DNA from: Kineococcus sp. TRM81007
Lineage (GTDB): Bacteria; Actinomycetota; Actinomycetes; Actinomycetales; Kineococcaceae
Reading direction: 5' to 3'
NCBI RefSeq assembly: GCF_022669155.1
Contig: NZ_JALBVB010000040.1
Coordinates: 55,944 to 119,943, forward strand
DNA length: 64,000 nucleotides
Positions 34,794-43,013 of the stretch are shown one piece after another (positions within the stretch are counted from its first letter, which is position 1; the number at the start of each line of letters is the position of its first letter). The notes beneath the pieces were generated by a model. That model was given only the letters and a program-made list of their open reading frames with translations, was not told the DNA's origin and searched no databases. The position numbers were made by a program, and so were the translations under genes.

Positions 34794-35993
34794 ATGGTGG
34801 GCGTGCACACGACGCCCGGCGCGGTACCGGTGCCCGCACCGCGCGGCACCGTCCTGTCCGAGCGCGTGCCCGGCCCCGACCTGGCCCGCGGGGCGCTGCT
34901 GCTGTTCATCTGCCTGGCCAACGTCCACTTCCTGCTGCACTCGCGCGCCACCGGGGTGCGCGGGTACCCGGCCGCGGAGACCCTGTCCGCGCTGGACCGG
35001 GTCGTCACCGTGCTGCAGACCAGCTTCGTCGACGCCCGGTCCTTCCCGATGTTCTCGATGCTCGTCGGGTACGGAACGTGGCAGCTGGTGCGCTGCCGCG
35101 TGCGGGACGGCGCCCCGCGCCGCTCGGTGCGGCGCCTGCTGCGCCGGCGCGGGTGGGCCCTGCTGCTCATCGGCGCCCTGCACGGGATCCTCCTCTTCCC
35201 CGCCGACATCGCCGCCACCTACGGGCTGCTGCTCGTGCTCCTCGCCGCAGTGCTGGCGGCCCCGGGCACCCGCGCTCTCGTCGTGCTCGCGGTGACCGGC
35301 ACGTTCCTCGTCGCCGCGGCCGGGCTGGCGGAGGGCCTGCCCGAGGCGGGCGCGCCGCTGATCTCCCCGGGGGAGGAGTCGCCGCTGTCGGCGCTGCTGT
35401 TCCGCACGGGCGAGTGGGTGTTCGTCACCGTGGCCCAGCCGCTGGGGGTGCTCGGTGCGCTGGCCCTGGGCGCGCTCGCCGCGCGCCGCGGGCTGCTCGA
35501 CGACCCCGCGCGGCACCGGCGCACCCTGCTGCTCGTGGCCGCCGCCGGGCTCCCCGCGGCCGCGCTCGGCGGGCTGCCGCTGGCGCTCGTCACCGCCGGT
35601 GCCTGGGACGCGGGCACCACCGGCACCGTGCTGGCCGCCGGGCTGCACTCGCTGACCGGCTACGCCGGCGGCGCCGCCTACGCGGCCCTCGCCGGGCTGG
35701 TCGTGACGCGCACCGCCGCCCGGGGCGGCGCGCTGCCCACCCCCGTGCGCTGGGTGGTGGCGCTGGGGCGGCGCTCCCTGTCCGGGTACCTCGGGCACTC
35801 GATGGTGTTCGCCGCGCTGCTGCCCGCCTCCACCCTCGGTCTCGGCGCCGAGCTGGGCGTCGCGCAGGCCTCCGCGCTCGCCGTGGTCACGTGGGTGCTG
35901 CTCCTGCTCGGCGCGGTGCTGCTGGAGCGCGCCGGCGCCCGCGGGCCCGCGGAGGTGCTGCTGCGCCGCCTCACCTACGGCCGTCCTCGCTGA
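34794..35993 (+). CDS. DUF418 membrane protein, tandem copy A
   Basis: A 399-residue membrane protein: SERVPGPDLARGALLLFICL at the N-terminus, DARSFPMFSMLVGYGTWQLV, RRRGWALLLIGALHGILLFP and the C-terminal DUF418 core LGRRSLSGYLGHSMVFAALL. About ten helices. ATG at 34794 (or GTG 34803). Its next neighbour is a close copy, so the pair arose by tandem duplication. Physiological role unknown. Confidence 0.85.
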   Translation: MVGVHTTPGAVPVPAPRGTVLSERVPGPDLARGALLLFICLANVHFLLHSRATGVRGYPAAETLSALDRVVTVLQTSFVDARSFPMFSMLVGYGTWQLVRCRVRDGAPRRSVRRLLRRRGWALLLIGALHGILLFPADIAATYGLLLVLLAAVLAAPGTRALVVLAVTGTFLVAAAGLAEGLPEAGAPLISPGEESPLSALLFRTGEWVFVTVAQPLGVLGALALGALAARRGLLDDPARHRRTLLLVAAAGLPAAALGGLPLALVTAGAWDAGTTGTVLAAGLHSLTGYAGGAAYAALAGLVVTRTAARGGALPTPVRWVVALGRRSLSGYLGHSMVFAALLPASTLGLGAELGVAQASALAVVTWVLLLLGAVLLERAGARGPAEVLLRRLTYGRPR

Positions 35994-36042
35994 GGCGCTG
36001 AGCCGGTCCCCGGGCGGGTCCGCCCTGCGGCGCCCACCGCGC

Positions 36043-36060
36043 CGACGACCGGCGGACGCG
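36043..36060. repeat. Upstream direct repeat of DUF418 tandem pair, copy 2
   Basis: Same 18 bases as 34753-34770, 1,290 bases downstream. The flanking GGGTCCGCCCT and CTCACCACGATG blocks are also shared, so the promoter region was duplicated together with the gene. Confidence 0.8.
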
Positions 36061-36091
36061 CCCGCCGGGGTGGTCTCACCACGATGACGTC

Positions 36092-37279
36092 GTGACCCCC
36101 GCTCCGACCCCCGCACCGCCGCGCGCCACGGCCCTGTCCGAGCGCGTGCCCGCCCCCGACCTGGCCCGCGGGGCGCTGCTGCTGTTCATCTGCCTGGCCA
36201 ACGTCCACGTGCACCTGCACGCGCGCCCACCCGGGCAGCTCGGCTACCCCGCCGCCGGCAGCCTGTCGCAGTGGGACCGGGTGGTGACCGTCCTGCAGGC
36301 CACCCTCGTGGACGCCCGCTCCTTCCCGATGTTCTCCGTGCTCGTCGGCTACGGCACCTGGCAGCTGGTGCGCCGCCACCTGGACGCCGGCGCGACGCAC
36401 CCGCAGGTCCGCCGGTCGGTGCGCCGCCGCGGCTGGGCGCTGCTGCTCATCGGCGTCCTGCACGGCGTGCTGCTGTTCTCCGGCGACATCCTCGGCACCT
36501 ACGGGCTCCTGCTCGTCCTGCTCGCCGGGGCACTGGCCTCGCCGCGCACGCGCGGCCTGGTCGTGCTCGCCGTCACCGGGACCGTGCTGGTCGGTGCGTT
36601 CGGTGCCCTCGCCGCGGTGCCGCTGCCGGACGACGTGCAGGGTTTCGCGGACTCCCACGCCCGCCAGAGCGCCGCCGGGGCGGTGGCGATGCGCGTCGCC
36701 GAGTGGGTGCCGGGCACCCTCACCGGGCCGCTGGTGGTGTTCGGCGCGGTCGCGGTGGGGGCGATCGCCGCCCGCCGCGGGGTTCTCGACGACCCGGCCC
36801 GGCACCGGCGCACCCTGCTGGTCGCTGGCGTCGGCGGGGTCCTGCTCGCCGCCCTCGGCGGTCTGCCCCTCGCCCTGGTCACCGTCGGCGCCTGGGAACC
36901 CGGCAGCACTACCGTCGCGGTCGCCGGGACGGTGCACGCGGTCACCGGGTACGCCGGTGGCGTCGGCTACGCGGCCCTGGCCGGGCTCGTCGTGGCCGCC
37001 GCGGCCCGGCGCGGAGGGCTCGCCGCACCGGGCCGCGCCCTGGTCGCCCTGGGGCGGCGCTCGCTGTCCGGCTACCTGGGGCACTCGGTCGTGTTCGCCG
37101 CGCTGCTGCCCGCCTCCACCCTCGGGCTCGGTGCCGAGCTGGGTGTCGCGCAGGCGTCGGCGCTCGCCGTGGCGACGTGGCTGCTGCTGCTCCTCGGCGC
37201 GGCACTGCTGGAGCGCACCGGGGGCCGCGGGCCCGCCGAGGTGCTGCTGCGCCGCCTCACCTACGGCCGCCGCCGCTGA
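36092..37279 (+). CDS. DUF418 membrane protein, tandem copy B
   Basis: A 395-residue near-copy of the preceding gene: SERVPAPDLARGALLLFICL, DARSFPMFSVLVGYGTWQLV, LGRRSLSGYLGHSVVFAALL and the same ending LLRRLTYGRRR. The middle loop (residues about 175-215) differs most. GTG at 36092. Encoded 98 bases after copy A, with its own duplicated upstream region. Confidence 0.85.
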   Translation: MTPAPTPAPPRATALSERVPAPDLARGALLLFICLANVHVHLHARPPGQLGYPAAGSLSQWDRVVTVLQATLVDARSFPMFSVLVGYGTWQLVRRHLDAGATHPQVRRSVRRRGWALLLIGVLHGVLLFSGDILGTYGLLLVLLAGALASPRTRGLVVLAVTGTVLVGAFGALAAVPLPDDVQGFADSHARQSAAGAVAMRVAEWVPGTLTGPLVVFGAVAVGAIAARRGVLDDPARHRRTLLVAGVGGVLLAALGGLPLALVTVGAWEPGSTTVAVAGTVHAVTGYAGGVGYAALAGLVVAAAARRGGLAAPGRALVALGRRSLSGYLGHSVVFAALLPASTLGLGAELGVAQASALAVATWLLLLLGAALLERTGGRGPAEVLLRRLTYGRRR

Positions 37280-37322
37280 ACCCCGGCTCGCGCCGCGGCC
37301 CGGCACACCCGACAGTGGGCGG

Positions 37323-38132
37323 GTGCCGGAGGGGGACAGCGTCTACCGGGTGGCGCGCACCCTGGACACCCGGTTGCGCGGCACCACGGTGCGCGCCGCC
37401 GACCTGCGCGTGCCCCGGCACGCCACCGCGGACCTCACCGGCGCCCGCGTCCTGGGCACGGTCCCGCGCGGCAAGCACCTGCTGACCCGCTTCGACCTCG
37501 ACGGTTCCGCGCTGACCCTGCACACCCACCTGCGCATGGACGGCTCCTGGACCGTCCTGGCCCCCGGCAAGGTGCTGCCGCGCCGGCTGGCGCCGGACGT
37601 GCGGGTGCTGCTGCGCACCACCGGACCCACCGCGGCCGGGCTGAAGCTGGGCGTGGTGGAACTGCTGCCCACGGCCGAGGAGCACACCGCCGTCGGGCAC
37701 CTCGGCCCCGACCTCCTCGACACGGGCGCCCCCCTCGACGAGGTCGTCGCGGGGGCGGTGCGCAACCTCGCGCGGGAACCGCAGCGGCCGCTGGCCGCGG
37801 CCCTGCTGGACCAGCGGGTCCTGGCGGGGCTGGGGAACCTGTGGGTGAACGAGCTGTGCTTCCTTCGCGGGCACCTGCCCACCCGCCCCACCGGCGAGGT
37901 GGACCTCGAACCCCTCGTGCGCCTGGCGGTGAAGCTGCTGCGGTTCTCCGTGGCCCCGCACGGCGCCCACCAGGTCACCACGGGCGACACCCGCCCCGGC
38001 CGGCAGCACTGGGTGTACGGGCGGGCCGGGCAGCCGTGCCTGCGGTGCGGGACGCCGATCGAGGTCAGCGCCGAGGTTCCCGGGGACGCCGAGCGGCGCC
38101 GCACGTGGTGGTGCCCGCACTGCCAGTCGTGA
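37323..38132 (+). CDS. Nei/Fpg family DNA glycosylase (endonuclease VIII-like)
   Basis: A 269-residue base-excision repair glycosylase/AP lyase. After Met removal it starts PEGDSVYRVARTLD, giving the catalytic Pro and Glu. The H2TH region reads LLDQRVLAGLGNLWVNELCF and the C-terminus has a zinc finger (CLRCG ... CPHCQ) with the Arg-containing hairpin between. It fits actinobacterial Nei2, which removes oxidised pyrimidines. GTG at 37323. Convergent with hisS. Confidence 0.88.
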   Translation: MPEGDSVYRVARTLDTRLRGTTVRAADLRVPRHATADLTGARVLGTVPRGKHLLTRFDLDGSALTLHTHLRMDGSWTVLAPGKVLPRRLAPDVRVLLRTTGPTAAGLKLGVVELLPTAEEHTAVGHLGPDLLDTGAPLDEVVAGAVRNLAREPQRPLAAALLDQRVLAGLGNLWVNELCFLRGHLPTRPTGEVDLEPLVRLAVKLLRFSVAPHGAHQVTTGDTRPGRQHWVYGRAGQPCLRCGTPIEVSAEVPGDAERRRTWWCPHCQS

Positions 38133-38155
38133 GCGCGCGGGACGCCGCGGCGCTC
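38131..38155. terminator. Bidirectional hairpin terminator between nei-like gene and hisS
   Basis: GAGCGCGCGG-gacg-CCGC-g-GCGCTC: 10 paired bases with one bulge, 4-base loop, covering the 21-base gap between convergent genes. No T tract. Confidence 0.5.
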
Positions 38156-39443
38156 AGCCGGCGCTGGTTCCCAGCGGGGCGGGGTCGGTGAACGCGACGG
38201 CGCCGTCGTCGCCGACGCGGGCGCGCACGACGCTGCCGTAACCCTCCTCGACGAGCTTGTCGAACAGCGGCTGCATCCGCTTGGCCTGCTTCACCAGCGC
38301 CACCCGGTACCCCTCGGCGGCCATCTCGCGCTGCCGGCGCACCAGGTCCCCGGCGGGTACGTCCGCCGCGTGCACCAGCGCCACCGCGCGGGAGGCGTCG
38401 TCCTCGAGGTGCACGTGGTCGGCGATGCGCTCGAAACCGATGGAGAACCCGCAGGCGGGCAGGTCCCTGCCGCTGAAGCGGCCCACCATCCGGTCGTAGC
38501 GACCGCCACCCGCGATGGACGACCCCGAGCCCGACAGGGCCATCTCGAAGATGGGGCCGGTGTAGTACCCCATGCCGCGCACGAGGCTGACGTCGAACAC
38601 CACGGGCAGTTCCGGCGCCGACACCGCCAGCGCCGCACCGATCTCCCCGAGGCGCTGCACCGCTTGCGCAGGCACCGCGTCCGGCAGCGCCGCGGCCAGC
38701 GCAGCGGGGTCCGACAGGGTGGTGACCGTCAGCAGCTCACCGAGCGCGGACTCCAGGTTCGCGACGTGCCCGTCGGCGAAGCCCTTCCCGCGCAGCTCGG
38801 CCATCACGCCGTCCAGGCCGATCTTGTCGGCCTTGTCGACGGTGATGAGGACGCTGCCGTGCTCGGCCTCGGCGAACCCGCAACCGGTGAGCAGGCCGGT
38901 GAGGACCTCGCGGTCGTTGATGCGCAGCGTGGTGCCCGTCAGGCCCAGGCGGCGCAGCGCGGTGTCGGTCGCGGTGACCAGCTCCACCTCGGCGACGCTG
39001 CCCGCCTCGCCGACGACGTCGATGTCGCACTGCACGAACTGGCGGTAACGGCCCTTCTGCGGGCGCTCGGCGCGCCAGACCGGGCCGATCTGCAGCAGCT
39101 TGGCCGGGGTGCGCAGCGTCGCGGCGTTCGTGGCGACGTAGCGCGACAGCGGGACCGTCAGGTCGAAGCGCAGCCCCAGGTCCGCGGCCTCGGCGGGCTT
39201 CAGCGCCTCGTCGGCATCCAGGCCGCGGCGCAGCACCTTGAACAGCATCTTCTCGTTCTCGCCGCCCTGCCCGGACTCCAGGCGGCTGAGCTCCTCCAGC
39301 GCGGGCGCCTCGATCTCGTCGAACCCGAAGGAGCGGTAGACCTCGCGGATCACCCGCAGCGCGTGCTCCCGGCGGGCCTTCTCGGCGGGGAGGATGTCGC
39401 GCATGCCGCGTGCGGGGACGATCTTCGGGGCCATGGTGCCCAT
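38154..39443 (-). CDS. hisS: Histidyl-tRNA synthetase
   Basis: A 429-residue class II synthetase. Visible: ARGMRDILPAEKARREHALR, motif 2 region (VWRAERPQKGRYRQFVQCDI), the His-specific loops LVRGMGYYTGPIFEMAL and SIAGGGRYDRMVGRF (motif 3 region GFSIGFERIADHV). Length is normal. ATG at 39443 has GGGAGG nine bases upstream; the ATG three codons later (39434) is an alternative. Essential housekeeping gene, expected single copy. Confidence 0.95.
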   Translation of the reverse strand: MGTMAPKIVPARGMRDILPAEKARREHALRVIREVYRSFGFDEIEAPALEELSRLESGQGGENEKMLFKVLRRGLDADEALKPAEAADLGLRFDLTVPLSRYVATNAATLRTPAKLLQIGPVWRAERPQKGRYRQFVQCDIDVVGEAGSVAEVELVTATDTALRRLGLTGTTLRINDREVLTGLLTGCGFAEAEHGSVLITVDKADKIGLDGVMAELRGKGFADGHVANLESALGELLTVTTLSDPAALAAALPDAVPAQAVQRLGEIGAALAVSAPELPVVFDVSLVRGMGYYTGPIFEMALSGSGSSIAGGGRYDRMVGRFSGRDLPACGFSIGFERIADHVHLEDDASRAVALVHAADVPAGDLVRRQREMAAEGYRVALVKQAKRMQPLFDKLVEEGYGSVVRARVGDDGAVAFTDPAPLGTSAG

Positions 39444-39498
39444 GCTAGTGGCGCCTCCCACCCCCTCCTCGCCGCCGCTGCACCCCTTCTCCGCCCCT

Positions 39499-39534
39499 CC
39501 GTGATCGAGGAAGCGGCAACTTCCTTGATCACGG
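39499..39534. terminator. Long hairpin downstream of the polyol operon
   Basis: CCGTGATCGAGGAAG-cggcaa-CTTCCTTGATCACGG: 15-bp arms with one mismatch and a 6-base loop, 16 bases after the mannitol-dehydrogenase stop. A strong terminator or a member of a dispersed palindromic repeat family (GATCAAGGAAG type). Confidence 0.55.
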
Positions 39535-39549
39535 GGGAGGGGGGTGGGG

Positions 39550-41052
39550 TCAGGAGGTGTCGCGGGCGACGAGGGACTCCAGGGTGGCGCGCGAGCCCTT
39601 CTCGTGCAGGGACGCCAGCGTCGCGGTGTACTCCGCGACGAACCGCTCGTCGTCGACGAGGCCGCCGAACAGGCTGCGGTCCACGATGAACGCCGTCGGC
39701 TCGGTGCGGTTGCGCTGCGCCGTGGCCACCAGGCGCCCGGCCAGGCGGTCGACCACCTCGATCGGGTCGCCGTCCTCGTCGACCCCCTCGGCGTAGCGGG
39801 CCCAGCTCGCCACCACGGCAGCGGCGCGGTGGAACTCCCCGCCGTGCGCGAGCCGGTCGCGCACCACCGGCAGCAGCCACTTCGGGATGCGGTCCGAGCT
39901 CTCCGCGCACAACCGCGCCACAGTGTCGCGCACCTCGCCGTTGGAGAACCGGGAGATCAGCTCGCGCCGGTACGCGTCCAGGTCGATGCCCGGCACCGGA
40001 GGCAGGGTGGGCGTCCCCTCCCGCTCCATGTAGGCCAGCAGGAACCGCGCGAACAGCGGGTCCTGGGCGACCTCGTGCACCAGCCGGTAGCCCGCCAGGT
40101 GGCCGAAGTAGCACAGCGCCTGGTGGCTCGCGTTCAGCAGGCGCAGCTTCATCAGCTCGTACGGCTCGACGTCCTCGACGACCTGCACGCCCGCGTCCTC
40201 GTACGGCGGGCGGCCGGCGACGAAGTCGTCCTCCAGCACCCACTGCGTGAACGGCTCGCACACCACCGGCCACGCGTCCTCCACGCCGAAGCGCTCACGC
40301 ACCTCGGTGCGGTCCGCGTCGGTGGTCACGGGGGTGATGCGGTCCACCATGGAGTTCGGGAACCGGACGTTCTCGCCGATCCAGGCGCCCAGCTTCGGGT
40401 CCTTCGCGGTCGCGAACGCGACGAACACCTTCCGGGCGTTGTGCCCGTTGCCCTGGATGTTGTCGCAGGACATGACCGTGAACGGCGCCACGCCCCGCTC
40501 GCGGCGGCGGCGCAGCGCCTCGGTGACCAGGCCGAACGTGGTTCCCGGTGCGGCACCCTCGGCGAGGTCGGCGGCCACGGCCGGCGCGTCCAGGACGAAC
40601 TCGCCGGTGACCGCGTCGATGTTGTAACCGCCCTCGGTGACGGTGAGGGACACGACGCGGATCCGCTCGTCGGCCATCGCCTCCACCGCCGCCTCAGGGT
40701 CCGCCGGGGCGTGCAGGAAGTCCAGGATCGAGCCGATGACGCGCGGCTCGCGGGTGCCGTCGGGGTGCTTCAGGACCAGCGTGTAGAGGCCGCCCTGCGC
40801 GTCCATCACCTCCTTCATGCGCGCGTCGTGCGGCAGCACGCCCAGCCCGCGGATGCCCCAGTCCAGCGCCTTCCCCTCGTTCATCAGACGGTCCAGGTAC
40901 ATCGCCTGGTGCGCGCGGTGGAACCCGCCGACCCCGATGTGGACGATGCCCGGCGTCACGGCCGAGCGGTCGTAGGTCGGCACCGGCACCCGGTCGGCGA
41001 TCCCGGCGAGGCTGCGCGGGGACAGGGCGGTCGCGGAGGTGGTGGAGGTCAC
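39550..41052 (-). CDS. Mannitol/polyol 2-dehydrogenase (long-chain)
   Basis: A 500-residue polyol-specific long-chain dehydrogenase: IVHIGVGGFHRAHQAMYLDR (NAD-binding), VSLTVTEGGYNID, MSCDNIQGNG, and the active-site MKLRLLNASHQALCYFG (Lys, Asn, His in K-x4-N-x2-H). It oxidises mannitol or a related polyol to the ketose. GTG at 41052 overlaps the permease stop by four bases. Last gene of the operon. Confidence 0.9.
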   Translation of the reverse strand: MTSTTSATALSPRSLAGIADRVPVPTYDRSAVTPGIVHIGVGGFHRAHQAMYLDRLMNEGKALDWGIRGLGVLPHDARMKEVMDAQGGLYTLVLKHPDGTREPRVIGSILDFLHAPADPEAAVEAMADERIRVVSLTVTEGGYNIDAVTGEFVLDAPAVAADLAEGAAPGTTFGLVTEALRRRRERGVAPFTVMSCDNIQGNGHNARKVFVAFATAKDPKLGAWIGENVRFPNSMVDRITPVTTDADRTEVRERFGVEDAWPVVCEPFTQWVLEDDFVAGRPPYEDAGVQVVEDVEPYELMKLRLLNASHQALCYFGHLAGYRLVHEVAQDPLFARFLLAYMEREGTPTLPPVPGIDLDAYRRELISRFSNGEVRDTVARLCAESSDRIPKWLLPVVRDRLAHGGEFHRAAAVVASWARYAEGVDEDGDPIEVVDRLAGRLVATAQRNRTEPTAFIVDRSLFGGLVDDERFVAEYTATLASLHEKGSRATLESLVARDTS

Positions 41053-41936
41053 TTGACGGCTCCGAGGGACAGGCCCTGGACGAGCTTGTCCTGGGCGGCG
41101 AATCCGGCGACGAGCACCGGCAGGGAGACCACGGTGGCCGCGGCGCACAACTGGGCCAGGAACAGGCCCTGACTGGTGACGAAACCGGTGAGGAACACCG
41201 GGGAGGTCTGCGCGACCACGGCTGTCAGGGTGCGGGCCAGCAGCAGCTCGTTCCAGCTGAAGATGAAGCAGATCAGCGCGGTCGCCGCGATGCCCGGCAC
41301 CGCGACGGGGGCCACCACCGAGCGCAGGGTCCGGATCAGCCCGGCGCCGTCGATGGAGGCGGCCTCCAGCATCTCCACGGGCACCTCGGCCAGGAAGGAG
41401 CGCATCATCCACACCGCGATCGGCAGGTTCATCGCGGTGTACAGCAGCGCCAGGTAGGTGATGTTGTCCAGCAGCCCCGCGTACCGGGCGAACAGGTACA
41501 GCGGCAGCACCGCGGCCACGATCGGCATGAACTTCGTCGACAGGAAGAAGAACATGACGTCGGTCCAGCGCTTCACCGGGCGGATCGAGAGGGCGTAGGC
41601 GGCCGGGATCGCCAGGAGCAGCACGAGGATCGTCGAGACGATCGACGCCGACATCGAGTTGATCAGCGGCGGCCAGGGGCCTGCGGCGAAGAAGCTGCGG
41701 TAGCCGTCCAGGGTGAGGTCGGCCGCGATCGAGGGCGGGTTGGTGGCCGCGTCGGTCTCGGAGTGGAAGGAGGTGAGCACCATCCACAGCACGGGCGCCA
41801 CGAAGAGCAGGCCGACGACCCAGGCGAGCAGCCCCCACAGCGGGTTGCCGCGGTGCAGCTCGCGCGCCCGGCGCTCGCGGCGGCTGGTGGGTACGTGCCC
41901 CGCGCTCGGGCGCACCTCGGTGGCGGTGGTGCTCAT
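41049..41936 (-). CDS. ABC polyol importer permease (MalG type)
   Basis: A 295-residue permease with six helices, starting after about 30 basic residues (LWGLLAWVVGLLFVAPVLWM). EAA loop: EVPVEMLEAASIDGAGLIRT. Ends GLSLGAVK. ATG at 41936 overlaps the upstream gene's stop. It pairs with the product of 41933-42913. Confidence 0.9.
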   Translation of the reverse strand: MSTTATEVRPSAGHVPTSRRERRARELHRGNPLWGLLAWVVGLLFVAPVLWMVLTSFHSETDAATNPPSIAADLTLDGYRSFFAAGPWPPLINSMSASIVSTILVLLLAIPAAYALSIRPVKRWTDVMFFFLSTKFMPIVAAVLPLYLFARYAGLLDNITYLALLYTAMNLPIAVWMMRSFLAEVPVEMLEAASIDGAGLIRTLRSVVAPVAVPGIAATALICFIFSWNELLLARTLTAVVAQTSPVFLTGFVTSQGLFLAQLCAAATVVSLPVLVAGFAAQDKLVQGLSLGAVK

Positions 41937-42913
41937 CGTGCCCCCTCCTCCTTGAACATGGTCGAGACGACCCGCAGCGCGAACGTCGCGATGATGATCG
42001 TGCCGATGACGACCACGACGCCCATCGCGGAGGCGAGCCCGTACTGCCCGGCCTGGAAGAACGTCTGGTAGATCGTGTACGGCAGGTTCGCGGTGCCCAG
42101 GGCGCCGGAGGTGATGGTGAAGACGGCGTCGAAGTTCTGCACGATGTAGATGGCGCCGAGCAGGCCGCCCAGCTCCAGGTACTGCCGCAGGTGCGGGAAG
42201 GTCAGGTAGCGGAAGATCTGCCAGCCGCTCGCGCCGTCCATGCGAGCGGCCTCCTCCGCGTCGCCGGGCTTGGACTGCAGGCCCGCCAGCAGGATGAGCA
42301 TCATGAACGGGGTCCACTGCCAGATGAGCGCCACCTGGATGGAGATCATCGGGGCGACCGTCAGGTACTCGAACTGCGGGGGCTCCTGGCTGCCGAACAG
42401 GTTCCAGATCCACGTCAGCACGCCGTTGAGCAGACCGTAGGACGGGTTGAACAGGGCGTGCTTCCACAGCAGCGCGGCGGCGATGGGCACCACGAGGAAG
42501 GGGGCGATCATCATGGTGCGCACCGCGCCGCGCCCGAAGAACTTCCGGTCCAGCAGCAGCGCGATGAGCATGCCGAGGACGAGGCTGACGCCCACGACCA
42601 CGACGGTGAGGACGACGGTGTTCCACACCGACTCGCGCAGCCGGGCGTTGGTGAAGACCTCGACGTAGTTGTCGACGCCGACGAAGTCGCGCTCACCGGG
42701 ACGCAGTGCGTTCCAGTTGGTGAAGGAGATGACGATCGTGGTGAGGAACGGAAGCTGGGTGGCGATGAAGAGGAAGACGAACGCCGGCACCAGTGGCGCC
42801 CGGCGGGCCCAGTTCGAGACCCTGCGGGCGCCGGTGGTCGAGGAGGTCGGCGGAGGGGTGACGGCGGTGCCCGCGGCGGGCCGCCCCCGGGGGGTGTGGG
42901 TTCCCGTGCTCAT
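41933..42913 (-). CDS. ABC polyol importer permease (MalF type)
   Basis: A 326-residue permease: disordered Thr/Pro start, then APLVPAFVFLFIATQLPFLT and five further helices. EAA loop: PGDAEEAARMDGASGWQIFR. Similar in order to SmoF of sorbitol/mannitol importers. ATG at 42913. A 100-base gap with a very strong hairpin separates it from the binding-protein gene. Confidence 0.9.
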   Translation of the reverse strand: MSTGTHTPRGRPAAGTAVTPPPTSSTTGARRVSNWARRAPLVPAFVFLFIATQLPFLTTIVISFTNWNALRPGERDFVGVDNYVEVFTNARLRESVWNTVVLTVVVVGVSLVLGMLIALLLDRKFFGRGAVRTMMIAPFLVVPIAAALLWKHALFNPSYGLLNGVLTWIWNLFGSQEPPQFEYLTVAPMISIQVALIWQWTPFMMLILLAGLQSKPGDAEEAARMDGASGWQIFRYLTFPHLRQYLELGGLLGAIYIVQNFDAVFTITSGALGTANLPYTIYQTFFQAGQYGLASAMGVVVVIGTIIIATFALRVVSTMFKEEGAR

Positions 42914-42973
42914 CGGTGCGCTCCTGCGGGAGTCGGTGTCGAGAGGGGCCCGGCCGCTGCCGGTCGGCGGGTG

Positions 42974-43006
42974 GGCCGCCCCGCCGCGGTGAGCGGCGGG
43001 GCGGCC
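42974..43006. other. Perfect 14-bp intercistronic hairpin
   Basis: GGCCGCCCCGCCGC-ggtga-GCGGCGGGGCGGCC, no mismatch, 5-base loop, between the binding-protein stop (43014) and the first permease start. Similar placements in other importers protect the upstream mRNA segment and raise binding-protein yield; here that role is inferred. Confidence 0.7.
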
Positions 43007-43013
43007 GCTGGGG

